Shown here: positions 34,007 through 41,946 of the stretch, one piece after another
Layout: each line of letters begins with the position of its first letter
How positions within the stretch are numbered: the first letter of the stretch is position 1
Source: Lentimicrobiaceae bacterium
Lineage (GTDB): Bacteria; Bacteroidota; Bacteroidia; Bacteroidales; F082
Assembly: GCA_015061365.1 (NCBI GenBank)
Contig: SUWS01000004.1
Span: forward strand, 4,622 to 68,621
DNA length: 64,000 nucleotides
Direction of reading: 5' to 3'
Position numbers and translations under genes: made by a program
The notes under the pieces: model-generated
Database searches by the model: none
Told to the model about the DNA's origin: nothing
Seen by the model: the letters and a program-made list of their open reading frames with translations, nothing else

Positions 34007-34876
34007 ATGAAAATAATATTATCGACTGATTTCAGCGAGGAAAACAAAGTGCTTCTTCCATACGCCATCGATTTCTTAAAAGATGCAGGCGGTGAAATCA
34101 TAATATTTCATGCATATATGGACAATGTCTTTGTTGGCAGCAACAGCTATCCTGGCAATATGGATACCGACAACTATTTCACAACTGAGATCCTTGTGGA
34201 ATTAGAGAAGAATTCACAACGTGTGATGCTCGAAAAAACAGAGTACCTTATCAACCTGATCAAAGAAGAAGGTGCCAACAACATTACGGTGCGCCCCGTT
34301 TTAGTCAGCGGCGATCCGGAAGACGAACTGATAGAATTGTCTAAAAAAGAAAAACCTGACCTTATACTGATGGGCACTCGTGGCAAAGGCGGAAAACGTT
34401 TCTTAGAAGGTAGCTTGGTTAAAAGCGTGATGACAAAATGCGATGTCCCAATGCTTTTCATTCCAAATAATTACAGCTGGAGAGAAAGCAAGGAGGTCGT
34501 ATATGCTACCGACTTCAGCGAATATGACGTTGAAACCATCGACAGAATCTTTAATATCCTGAAGACTTATAAGCCTCATATACACGTCATTCATTTTGTT
34601 GAAAAACCAGACAACCAAGATGAGGCAATAAAGATGGAAGAATTAGAGCAAGCTTTCCTTGAAAAAGAATTTGAAGGCGAGATACATTTTCAATTAGTAC
34701 ATACCGACAACGCCCCGCAAGCTCTCAAGATCTTCTGCGAACGTAACGACGTAAGTCTTAGCTCATTCATAGCTTACCGCAAAGGCTTCTTCGACTTTAT
34801 CTTCAAAGAAAAATTGGATAAAGACGCTTTCTTCAACCTTAATATCCCAATGCTCACATTCAAAGACATAGATTGA
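34007..34876 (+). CDS. Universal stress protein (two Usp domains)
   Basis: A 289-residue cytoplasmic protein with two UspA-like domains. The first is intact (ILSTDFSEENKVLLPYAIDFL at the start; the ATP-binding loop GTRGKGGKRFLEGSLVKSVM at about 125-145 and the CDVPMLFIP end). The second begins at about 164 (VVYATDFSEYD) and looks degenerate, without a matching G-x2-G-x9-G loop. Tandem Usp proteins of this size are common in Bacteroidota. It overlaps the next gene by one base (TGATG). Confidence 0.9.
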   Translation: MKIILSTDFSEENKVLLPYAIDFLKDAGGEIIIFHAYMDNVFVGSNSYPGNMDTDNYFTTEILVELEKNSQRVMLEKTEYLINLIKEEGANNITVRPVLVSGDPEDELIELSKKEKPDLILMGTRGKGGKRFLEGSLVKSVMTKCDVPMLFIPNNYSWRESKEVVYATDFSEYDVETIDRIFNILKTYKPHIHVIHFVEKPDNQDEAIKMEELEQAFLEKEFEGEIHFQLVHTDNAPQALKIFCERNDVSLSSFIAYRKGFFDFIFKEKLDKDAFFNLNIPMLTFKDID

Positions 34877-35496
34877 TGAAAAAAATATTACTATTATTAT
34901 TCGCTATTATCACGACTAACTCTTTCTCTCAAAACATTGACGATAAAATCAACAATAAGTCGGATAAAAAAAAATTTTTTAACGGTTATGACGGTGGTAT
35001 GATGCTTCATGCCGGTTACGTCAAGACTAATGTCACGCCTTTAGATTACTACGCCGAAGGCATAACTAAAGGTATCGGAGGCGCAATAAGATTCCATATT
35101 GGAAATCATTATCGTATCGGAACTGAAGGATACGTATCGACATTAAATTTGATGAATAACGGAAGTTATATGAAAACTTTCTGGGCCGGATTACTTAACG
35201 ACTTTTATTGGAAATTCGGAAAGTTCATGCCATACGCCGGATTGACAGTCGGAGGCGGAGCACTAACAGATTGTTTTATCTTTGAGGGAGACAACCACGA
35301 CTGGAATCCTGAAAAAGAAGTCGTAATAAACAAAAAACCATTCATCGCAATCGACCCAATAATAGGATGTGACTATTGTCTCTCCGACGCGATGCATATC
35401 ACCATAAAATTCGACTGCTTATTTGGATTAGGCGGTGATGATTTGTATATGCCCACGGGACCAAGAGCTTACATCGGATTTATCTTCTTCCACTGA
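34876..35496 (+). CDS. Putative outer membrane beta-barrel protein
   Basis: A 206-residue exported protein with a signal peptide (MKKILLLLFAIITTNSFSQ). The mature part has alternating beta strands with Gly and aromatics (GGMMLHAGYVKTNVT, IGGAIRFHIGNHYRIGTEGYVS, FMPYAGLTVGGGAL) and ends in Phe-Phe-His, suggesting a small outer-membrane barrel. The function is unknown. Its ATG overlaps the Usp stop by one base, so the two are coupled. It converges with the glycosyltransferase gene. Confidence 0.7.
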   Translation: MKKILLLLFAIITTNSFSQNIDDKINNKSDKKKFFNGYDGGMMLHAGYVKTNVTPLDYYAEGITKGIGGAIRFHIGNHYRIGTEGYVSTLNLMNNGSYMKTFWAGLLNDFYWKFGKFMPYAGLTVGGGALTDCFIFEGDNHDWNPEKEVVINKKPFIAIDPIIGCDYCLSDAMHITIKFDCLFGLGGDDLYMPTGPRAYIGFIFFH

Positions 35497-35502
35497 TCTG
35501 TG

Positions 35503-37083
35503 TTATTCTTTCTTGACAAACAACGTTATCTTGCCATTGTCTGAATGATAATCCAACTCTTCGAAGACGTATTTCCAGGCATCCTTCTCCTTTTTATAGA
35601 CCTCATTTTCAACGATTACATAATCATAATCGAAAGTCATAGCCGTATCTACCAAATCCTTATCATATTTCATTACTGTAAACCCTTTTCTATTCATTAG
35701 AATAAAGGGGGTATTCTGAGGATACGCCCACAAGGTCAATATCTTAGAGTCTTTAGAAACTCCTACTGAATCAAGGAATTTTTCTGAATTACGATAATTT
35801 CTGATTGTTCTTTCAGATGCTGCGCCCCAATAATTTCTACGTCTCAACTTCTGTGTTTCATTAATATCTTTTAACATTACTGAAACAAAAATAGCAGATA
35901 TTGATAAAAAGACAATTCCGTACTTGTAGTTATTTATCTTAGGTAAAACATTGAGCAACATTATCAGAAGCAACAATACAGGTAAAAAATATGTATCAAT
36001 AAAATAATAATCATGATTCGGAAACTGTTTCGCCATAGCAAACGTAAATAATAAATATCCCAAAAATGTAACCACAAGAAAAATCCACAACGGCAACGGT
36101 TTGTTTTCATCCGATTCTATTCTCTTACCTAATTTTATCTTTTTCCATATAGAGAAACATAGTGCAGAAAGAGTGACAATTACAAATAATTGATAATGAA
36201 CCTTTCTAAAATAGTGATATTGCCAATTATCTTTTGTTTTTGTCATTATTGCCCAAAATTCACTCCAATCATCAGCAGGCATTAAATCTCCCAAGAAGAG
36301 TGTTCCGTTTTCAAAAGCAAGATGTCTGTTCCATAAATAATATGAGAAAAATACAACTATAGATATTATGACTGGAATAAGTTTGTCGAGGAGTTTTGTT
36401 TCTTTTCTTAAGATCCTTAAAAATTCGAATCCGAGCATAGCTACCCAAATAACGGCAAATGAAGTTCTCGTAAGAGTCGATAGTGTTATAAATAGTAACG
36501 ACAAGGTAAAGTGTCTGATATTACCATCATTACACAGATATTTCAAATAAAAATACAAAGCAATTATCGCAAATGTCAGAGCTGGTATTCCAGGAATAAA
36601 TCCATTAAAGTAATAAGCGTAAACAGGCGATGTCATCGCTACTGCTGTCACTAACAAAGATTTCAAGCTATCATCTGTTATAAGTAATGTCAACTTAAAC
36701 AAATATAACATTCCGAGCATGGCGACTGTAAAAGTACATATTCTAAATATCCATGGTGAAGTATTACCTGTGATTTTCATTATGATAGCGACTACATATT
36801 CCATTATAGGGAAATCTACAGAAGTAATTGTATTATCATGGGCATAAGTCCACCAGTTAGGAAATTGTTTATTGTAGATTAAAGTTTCCGGGTGAAATAA
36901 ATCGAAGCCATTGTTTATGAATCCTATTGCCAAAGAATATCTGTCAGATTGCGACCATGCATGAATAAAAGAGGGGAATCCAGTCATATAAGGATATTGT
37001 ATAAACAATCCTATCAGAACGATAAAAAACAATGCTATTACGGATGAATATCTGTTAAGCGAAATAGAAATATTTTTATCCAT
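35503..37083 (-). CDS. Multi-pass membrane protein, probable GT-C glycosyltransferase
   Basis: A 526-residue inner-membrane protein with about ten membrane helices and a soluble C-terminal domain. The first loop contains SFIHAWSQSDRYSLAIGF, with Asp and His near the position of the catalytic acidic residue in GT-C (PMT/ArnT-like) enzymes, and a later TRTSFAVIW segment. This fits a transferase using a polyprenyl-linked sugar for envelope glycans, but donor and acceptor are unknown. The start at 37083 follows a tRNA-Ser terminator. No glycan cluster surrounds it. Confidence 0.7.
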   Translation of the reverse strand: MDKNISISLNRYSSVIALFFIVLIGLFIQYPYMTGFPSFIHAWSQSDRYSLAIGFINNGFDLFHPETLIYNKQFPNWWTYAHDNTITSVDFPIMEYVVAIIMKITGNTSPWIFRICTFTVAMLGMLYLFKLTLLITDDSLKSLLVTAVAMTSPVYAYYFNGFIPGIPALTFAIIALYFYLKYLCNDGNIRHFTLSLLFITLSTLTRTSFAVIWVAMLGFEFLRILRKETKLLDKLIPVIISIVVFFSYYLWNRHLAFENGTLFLGDLMPADDWSEFWAIMTKTKDNWQYHYFRKVHYQLFVIVTLSALCFSIWKKIKLGKRIESDENKPLPLWIFLVVTFLGYLLFTFAMAKQFPNHDYYFIDTYFLPVLLLLIMLLNVLPKINNYKYGIVFLSISAIFVSVMLKDINETQKLRRRNYWGAASERTIRNYRNSEKFLDSVGVSKDSKILTLWAYPQNTPFILMNRKGFTVMKYDKDLVDTAMTFDYDYVIVENEVYKKEKDAWKYVFEELDYHSDNGKITLFVKKE

Positions 37084-37106
37084 AATGGGTTTTGTTTAGC
37101 TGATAT

Positions 37107-37137
37107 AAAAAAAGAAGCGACTTTATCAAGCCACTTC
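37107..37137 (-). terminator. Terminator of tRNA-Ser(UGA) copy 1
   Basis: On the minus strand a 10-bp stem GAAGTGGCTT / AAGTCGCTTC (with two G-U pairs), loop GATA, then T7 (A-run 37107-37113). Confidence 0.8.
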
Positions 37138-37144
37138 ACTTCCG

Positions 37145-37229
37145 CGGAGAAAGAGGGATTCGAACCCCCGGTACATTGCTGTACAACGGTTTTCAAGACC
37201 GCCGCGATCGACCACTCTGCCATTTCTCC
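37145..37229 (-). tRNA. tRNA-Ser (UGA), copy 1
   Basis: An 85-base class II tRNA on the minus strand. The acceptor GGAGAAA pairs with TTTCTCC, discriminator G, and the anticodon loop CTTGAAA gives TGA. The variable arm is TTGTACAGCAATGTAC-like. It is identical to 38373-38457. Confidence 0.94.
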
Positions 37230-37233
37230 GCTG

Positions 37234-37241
37234 CAAAGATA
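37234..37241 (-). promoter_or_regulatory. -7 box abutting tRNA-Ser copy 1
   Basis: CAAAGATA (TATCTTTG on the minus strand) ends only four bases from the mature 5' end at 37229, so transcription should start at or inside the mature tRNA end. Confidence 0.65.
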
Positions 37242-37406
37242 CAACTTTTTTCTTTTGATAATAATATTGACAAAAAATATTTTAAATATACTGCATGTTG
37301 TTATAAAACAATTATATATAATAAAAATTAAATTGCTAAATAATAATTACTTCGTTCAAGAAGTAAAAAAACAGAACTAATTTTACGACAAATAAACTCC
37401 ATTTTT

Positions 37407-37414
37407 TATATTTG
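37407..37414 (+). promoter_or_regulatory. -7 box of the CAT-like gene
   Basis: TATATTTG, 49 bases upstream of the start. Confidence 0.55.
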
Positions 37415-37463
37415 CAACTACAAAAAGACATATTTTTGCAAGCAATTTAGAGATAAAAGTCAC

Positions 37464-38078
37464 ATGAAAGAAATTAATCCAAAAGAAACAAAGCGTGCCG
37501 AAGCTTTCGAGTTATGGATGTCATCACCGATGCCAATGGTAACACTAACAAAAACATTCAACATCACACATCTCTGTAAAACCAGCAAGAAAAAAGGCAT
37601 GAAACTAAATATGCTTTTATGTTGGTGTATCGGCAAAGCTGCAAGTCAAATCGAAGAGTTCAACTTACTTCCTGTAAAAGATAAACTATTTAAGTATGAA
37701 AAACTTGCAATCAATGTTATTGTCAACAACAAACGAGGAGGGATAAATTCATGCGACATCCCTTATAGCGACGACTTGGAACATTTCAATAGTAATTATA
37801 TTTCATTAACTCAGAAAACATCAGACTCTTGCAAAAGCATCGAAGAAGAAGATTCTATGATTGTAGGGACATCTGCCATGGTTGTAACAGAGCTCGACTG
37901 TATTGTAAATCAATATACAGACAAGTTTTTAAATCCGATGGTAATGTGGGGAAAATATCGCAAGAAATGTTTCAAGACGCTCTTACCAATATCATTTCAA
38001 TTTCATCATGTACAAATGGATGGCGGAGATGCAGCCCGTTTTTTAGAAACACTTCAAAGAGTTATAGTTGAAGTGTAA
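37464..38078 (+). CDS. CAT-like acetyltransferase
   Basis: A 204-residue member of the chloramphenicol acetyltransferase family, which transfers acetyl from acetyl-CoA. The catalytic motif HHxxxDG is present as FHHVQMDGG (His181, His182, Asp186, Gly187), and the N-terminal half shows the MLLCWCIGKAASQIEEFN pattern. Length is near the usual ~215. Divergent chromosomal members often have other substrates, so resistance should not be assumed. It sits alone between two identical tRNA-Ser genes. Confidence 0.82.
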   Translation: MKEINPKETKRAEAFELWMSSPMPMVTLTKTFNITHLCKTSKKKGMKLNMLLCWCIGKAASQIEEFNLLPVKDKLFKYEKLAINVIVNNKRGGINSCDIPYSDDLEHFNSNYISLTQKTSDSCKSIEEEDSMIVGTSAMVVTELDCIVNQYTDKFLNPMVMWGKYRKKCFKTLLPISFQFHHVQMDGGDAARFLETLQRVIVEV

Positions 38079-38182
38079 GTTTGTTATTCTTACAGTCTTT
38101 TAGGTGTGGATTATATTCAGACTGGAGAGTTCACAGGTGTTCATACTATTCATTCTCAAATCTTAAAGAAAATTTAATATAA

Positions 38183-38220
38183 AATAAAGCTACTGACCTA
38201 TTGTTATCAGTAGCTTTATT
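38183..38220. terminator. Terminator between the CAT-like gene and tRNA-Ser(CGA)
   Basis: A perfect 14-bp stem (AATAAAGCTACTGA at 38183-38196 with TCAGTAGCTTTATT at 38207-38220) and a 10-base loop. T-runs are short on both sides; it may serve both directions. Confidence 0.75.
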
Positions 38221-38231
38221 CCTGAAGTCTG

Positions 38232-38318
38232 CGGAGAGAGAGGGATTCGAACCCTCGGACCGCTGATGCGGTCAACGGTTTTCGAGACCGCCCCATTCGA
38301 CCACTCTGGCATCTCTCC
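38232..38318 (-). tRNA. tRNA-Ser (CGA)
   Basis: An 87-base class II tRNA on the minus strand. The acceptor GGAGAGA pairs with TCTCTCC, the discriminator is G, and the anticodon loop CTCGAAA gives CGA. The variable arm is GACCGC/GCGGTC-like. Confidence 0.94.
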
Positions 38319-38341
38319 CATGCCTTTATTTTAAAGAACAA

Positions 38342-38364
38342 AAGCGACTTATTAGCAGTCGCTT
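38342..38364 (-). terminator. Terminator of tRNA-Ser(UGA) copy 2
   Basis: An 8-bp stem AAGCGACT / AGTCGCTT (38342-38349 with 38357-38364), with a short T-rich tail on the minus strand. It resembles the copy-1 terminator, so the duplication included it. Confidence 0.65.
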
Positions 38365-38372
38365 AATCTCCG

Positions 38373-38457
38373 CGGAGAAAGAGGGATTCGAACCCCCGGT
38401 ACATTGCTGTACAACGGTTTTCAAGACCGCCGCGATCGACCACTCTGCCATTTCTCC
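38373..38457 (-). tRNA. tRNA-Ser (UGA), copy 2
   Basis: Identical over 85 bases to 37145-37229, anticodon TGA. The identity extends upstream into the promoter (CTGCAAAGATACAA). Confidence 0.94.
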
Positions 38458-38461
38458 GCTG

Positions 38462-38469
38462 CAAAGATA
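38462..38469 (-). promoter_or_regulatory. -7 box abutting tRNA-Ser copy 2
   Basis: CAAAGATA (TATCTTTG on the minus strand), four bases from the mature 5' end, as in copy 1. Confidence 0.65.
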
Positions 38470-38541
38470 CAATTTTTTTGTTTCTCACAAGACATTTTGA
38501 AAAAAAATTATTTTTTTCTTAAAAACACCAAATAAAAGCAG

Positions 38542-38549
38542 TATTTTTG
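38542..38549 (+). promoter_or_regulatory. -7 box of the TPR regulator gene
   Basis: TATTTTTG ends ten bases before the ATG at 38560, predicting a leader of only a few bases. Confidence 0.55.
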
Positions 38550-38559
38550 TAAACGTAAA

Positions 38560-40170
38560 ATGAAAAGAATATTTAAAAATATAATAATATTATCATTGAT
38601 AATCACTGCTTTCAATTTATTATCATGCAGTGACGTATCTAAGTCATGCTGTGAAGAAATTCTTAATTTCTCATATACAGAAAGTGACTCAATAGTAAAC
38701 TACAACATAGATTTAGCTGAAAGATGCTCCGAAAAATATCACAAACGTCCCGAATTCCTTCAAAAAATATCACAGATTTACTATTATGACGCAATAAACA
38801 ACTATACTTCAAATGAACAATCAACAGTCGACCTTCTGCAACTAACAAAAAAATTATATCTCGCGTTAGAATACATGAACTCGTATATGAGTAGAATTGA
38901 CGTGATAAAATCATACGATTATCAGTTCAGAGGTGAGATTTATGAAAGATTAGGCGACATATACAATGACATCAATTCTTTAAAACCAGCAGCAGAACTT
39001 TACGATAAAGCTCTCTCTGATTATAAATCAGCGGATAGTAATGAGAAATATCTGAATTCATTAATAAAAATAGGTAAACTTTACCAATACAATCACATTC
39101 CAAATATAGCCATGATATATTTCGAAATGGCTGAAGAAAACAAGGACATACCTCATAACATTTATCGAAAAATTATCGACAATAAGATTGTAACTTTATA
39201 TGAATTAAATGATTACAAAAATGCAGATTCTATTTTCAAAAATCATTTCAACGTCAAGGTACAGAATCATGATTATCATTCAGCAGTCGGAACGAAGTAT
39301 TTCTACGAAAGAAATTATAAAGAGGCTCTTCCCCATCTCAAATACTGCTTTGAAAATGGAAATATGCAAGAAAAACTCATAGTCTCAGAAAAACTTGCGG
39401 AAACTTATTTCAATCTCGATGACCACGATAATGAGATGATTTACATACAATATCAGGCAAAATATAACTCTATCGAAATAAGAAGAACGCCTCTTAAACT
39501 TGATTTGGAAAAGTTATTTGATACATATTATACTATTGTAATTAATGACAAGACTGTTGACAATAATAATAACATTGCTACAATTGTAATAATCTTAATA
39601 ATCTCGTTAATTATCATATCACTGATAACAATCACATTTAGCAAAAGCAAGAAAAAAGATCAGGAAAAAATATCGACAGCCCAGAAAACAATAAGTGCAA
39701 ATAATGAAATCATAGAGTCAAAAGACAAGATTATCAACGATATATCAAAGAAACTCACTGATATAGAGACTAATGAAAATTATGAAGAGGCTTATAAACG
39801 TTTTGTTGAGTGCGACATTATCACAAAAATCAGATCCTCATTCGATGGAATTACTATCATGACAAAGAATGTTCAGAACCACAGTAAGTTACAACTATCG
39901 AGTAAAGATACGATAGCATTGATAAAGACATTCAACAACTGCTTTCCAAAAGCCATAGCTTCCATGAAAAACGATTTTGAAGGAATAACCCCAAACGACA
40001 TCAAGTTTATAATATTAAATTTCATCAATCTGAACAACGCTGAAATAGCCGTACTCTTAGGATTGACATACGGCGCAGCGAACAAAAGATCCAATAAAAT
40101 CAAAAATATTTTTAACATTAAAGATGATTTGAATCAATTTATATGTTCTTATATCAAATCGAAATTCTAA
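38560..40170 (+). CDS. TPR membrane protein with C-terminal LuxR-like HTH
   Basis: A 536-residue protein. It starts with a lipoprotein-type signal (ITAFNLLSCSD), followed by helical TPR-like repeats at about 50-320 (FRGEIYERLGDIYNDIN, YFEMAEENKDIP, KEALPHLKYCFENG). One membrane helix follows at about 343-363 (IATIVIILIISLIIISLITITF), then a coiled coil and a cytoplasmic C-terminal domain whose last part (ITPNDIKFIILNFINLNNAEIAVLLGLTYGAANKRSNKIKNIF) looks like a LuxR/sigma-region-4 helix-turn-helix. This architecture is common in Bacteroidota and suggests a membrane-tethered regulator. Signal and targets are unknown. Confidence 0.8.
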   Translation: MKRIFKNIIILSLIITAFNLLSCSDVSKSCCEEILNFSYTESDSIVNYNIDLAERCSEKYHKRPEFLQKISQIYYYDAINNYTSNEQSTVDLLQLTKKLYLALEYMNSYMSRIDVIKSYDYQFRGEIYERLGDIYNDINSLKPAAELYDKALSDYKSADSNEKYLNSLIKIGKLYQYNHIPNIAMIYFEMAEENKDIPHNIYRKIIDNKIVTLYELNDYKNADSIFKNHFNVKVQNHDYHSAVGTKYFYERNYKEALPHLKYCFENGNMQEKLIVSEKLAETYFNLDDHDNEMIYIQYQAKYNSIEIRRTPLKLDLEKLFDTYYTIVINDKTVDNNNNIATIVIILIISLIIISLITITFSKSKKKDQEKISTAQKTISANNEIIESKDKIINDISKKLTDIETNENYEEAYKRFVECDIITKIRSSFDGITIMTKNVQNHSKLQLSSKDTIALIKTFNNCFPKAIASMKNDFEGITPNDIKFIILNFINLNNAEIAVLLGLTYGAANKRSNKIKNIFNIKDDLNQFICSYIKSKF

Positions 40171-40278
40171 GGAATTATTTTTCATATTAAATTTATTTAC
40201 ATTTACTTACGCAAATTTTGTCGATACATTTCCATAAAAATAATACCAGATAATCATTGACAATTCACGAAGTATGCA

Positions 40279-40286
40279 TATCTTTG
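40279..40286 (+). promoter_or_regulatory. -7 box of the GWxTD gene
   Basis: TATCTTTG, 24 bases upstream of the ATG at 40311. Confidence 0.65.
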
Positions 40287-40310
40287 CATTGTGAATAAAT
40301 TTTAAGAAAA

Positions 40311-41798
40311 ATGAAAAAATTATTAACATTTCTATTAATCAGTTTTCTCGCGACTCAAATCGTTGCTCAGGAGAAAAATATCAACGCATTTATTTCTTAC
40401 GGTGCATTTAACATCGCATCAGAAGAGTCAACACCTTATTTAGAAACCTACATCACCTTCGACTGTAATAGCTTGGTATACGTTAAAGAAAGCAGCGGGC
40501 AATATGAAGCATCGATAAATTTGACAATCATATTTAAACAAGGTGAGTCAATCAAGAATTACGACAAATACACGATTACAAGTCCTAAAGTTGCGGACAC
40601 AACAAATTTGGATGGTTTCTTCATGGATGTTCAGCGTTATTCGTTAGCAAACGGAGAATATCAGATGGAAATAACAATTGAAGATGCTAACAACAAAACT
40701 GTAAGACCTTTACAAGTATCTGAATCCATCGTGATTGACTTCCCAGAAAACATCTGTTTCTCAAGCATTATCGCCCTCGAGGACTACACTCCAAGTACAA
40801 CAGAATCAGTAAACTCAAAAAACGGTTACGATCTCGTCCCTATGATAATGCCTTATTATCCGGAATCAATCAATCGATTGACATTCTATGCCGAGATATA
40901 CAACACAAAGAAAGTCCTTGGCGAAAACGAGAAATATCTTCTCAACACATATCTTAAAACTTTCGAAAGCAACACATTAATTAATAGTTATTACTTCACC
41001 AAAAGAATGAATGTGAAAGATACGGAAGTTGTTATCAATACCATGGACATCAGCAACCTTCCTTCTGGAAACTACTATTTGGTCCTTGAAGCCCGCGACA
41101 GAAATAACGAGATTATCGGATATAACCAATTCTTCTTCCAAAGAAACAATTCTAACTATCAGATCGACAACACCGCTCTCGCATCTATCAATCCAGAAGA
41201 CGTGTTCAGCGGAAACATAGACAACATCGACACTATCAGAGAATATATCAGAACTTTGGAACCTATATCTTCACAAATTGAAGGTGAATACGCAAAAAGT
41301 TTGATTGAAACCGATGACATACAAACCATGCAACAATACTTCTATAGTTTCTGGGCAAGCCGTAATCCTCTGTCACCACAAATTGAATGGGAAAACTACT
41401 ACACTCAGGTGAAACGTGTTAACGCCTCGTTCACATCTCAAAGAATCAAGGGTTATAAAACCGACAGAGGCAGAGTCTTCCTAAAATACGGTGCTCCTGA
41501 CAGAATAGTTCAAAACCACTTCGAACCAGGCGCTTACCCTTACGAAATATGGCACTATTACACATTGGCAAATCAAAGAAACAAAAAATTCGTCTTTATG
41601 ACAAGAGACATCGTAACCAACGACTTCCAACTCATACACTCAGATGCTGTGGGTGAAATCAACAACAGCAGGTGGACTAACGAAATCTACTCAAGAACTC
41701 ACAACACATATAAAGATTTCTACAATGATGATGGCAGTGTAAACCCTGACTTCTACTACGGCGGCGAAGCCCAGGACGATTACAACAATCCGAAATAA
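40311..41798 (+). CDS. GWxTD domain secreted protein
   Basis: A 495-residue exported protein with signal peptide (MKKLLTFLLISFLATQIVAQ). The N-terminal two thirds is beta-rich; the C-terminal region carries the GWxTD domain: FYSFWASRNP, RIKGYKTDRGRVFLKYGAPD and YPYEIWHYY. The name motif is GYKTD here instead of GWxTD, a conservative change. The domain occurs in Bacteroidota/Acidobacteriota envelope proteins of unknown mechanism. A likely terminator follows at 41850-41883. Confidence 0.87.
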   Translation: MKKLLTFLLISFLATQIVAQEKNINAFISYGAFNIASEESTPYLETYITFDCNSLVYVKESSGQYEASINLTIIFKQGESIKNYDKYTITSPKVADTTNLDGFFMDVQRYSLANGEYQMEITIEDANNKTVRPLQVSESIVIDFPENICFSSIIALEDYTPSTTESVNSKNGYDLVPMIMPYYPESINRLTFYAEIYNTKKVLGENEKYLLNTYLKTFESNTLINSYYFTKRMNVKDTEVVINTMDISNLPSGNYYLVLEARDRNNEIIGYNQFFFQRNNSNYQIDNTALASINPEDVFSGNIDNIDTIREYIRTLEPISSQIEGEYAKSLIETDDIQTMQQYFYSFWASRNPLSPQIEWENYYTQVKRVNASFTSQRIKGYKTDRGRVFLKYGAPDRIVQNHFEPGAYPYEIWHYYTLANQRNKKFVFMTRDIVTNDFQLIHSDAVGEINNSRWTNEIYSRTHNTYKDFYNDDGSVNPDFYYGGEAQDDYNNPK

Positions 41799-41849
41799 AA
41801 AAACGAAAGTAATTTCTTAACACCACAATATTTTATCTTATACTTTATT

Positions 41850-41883
41850 GAGGCTCTCAGCAATGGGAGTCTCGCTTTTTTTT
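41850..41883 (+). terminator. Terminator of the GWxTD gene
   Basis: Stem GAGGCTC / GAGTCTC (41850-41856 with 41867-41873, one G-U pair) followed by GC and T8. Confidence 0.7.
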
Positions 41884-41896
41884 GCAAGTAAAAAAA

Positions 41897-41924
41897 TCTG
41901 TTGTCTGTTGTCTGTTGTCTGTTG
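41897..41924. repeat. Heptamer tandem repeat, TCTGTTG, in a promoter
   Basis: Four perfect TCTGTTG units end nine bases upstream of the -7 box of the GT2 gene. Each unit contains a TTG that could act as a -33 element. Confidence 0.9.
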
Positions 41925-41933
41925 TCTTTTTAT

Positions 41934-41941
41934 TATCTTTG
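41934..41941 (+). promoter_or_regulatory. -7 box of the GT2 gene
   Basis: TATCTTTG ends five bases before the ATG at 41947, predicting an almost leaderless mRNA. Confidence 0.65.
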
Positions 41942-41946
41942 CGCCT

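Noticed and set aside
37038..37244. Small minus-strand ORF with MAEWSIAAVLKT
   Set aside because: It is a translation through tRNA-Ser(UGA), a common false gene in databases.
37145..38457. Integration of a mobile element at tRNA-Ser giving attL/attR
   Set aside because: The duplication covers the whole tRNA and promoter rather than a 3' fragment, and there is no integrase gene between the copies.
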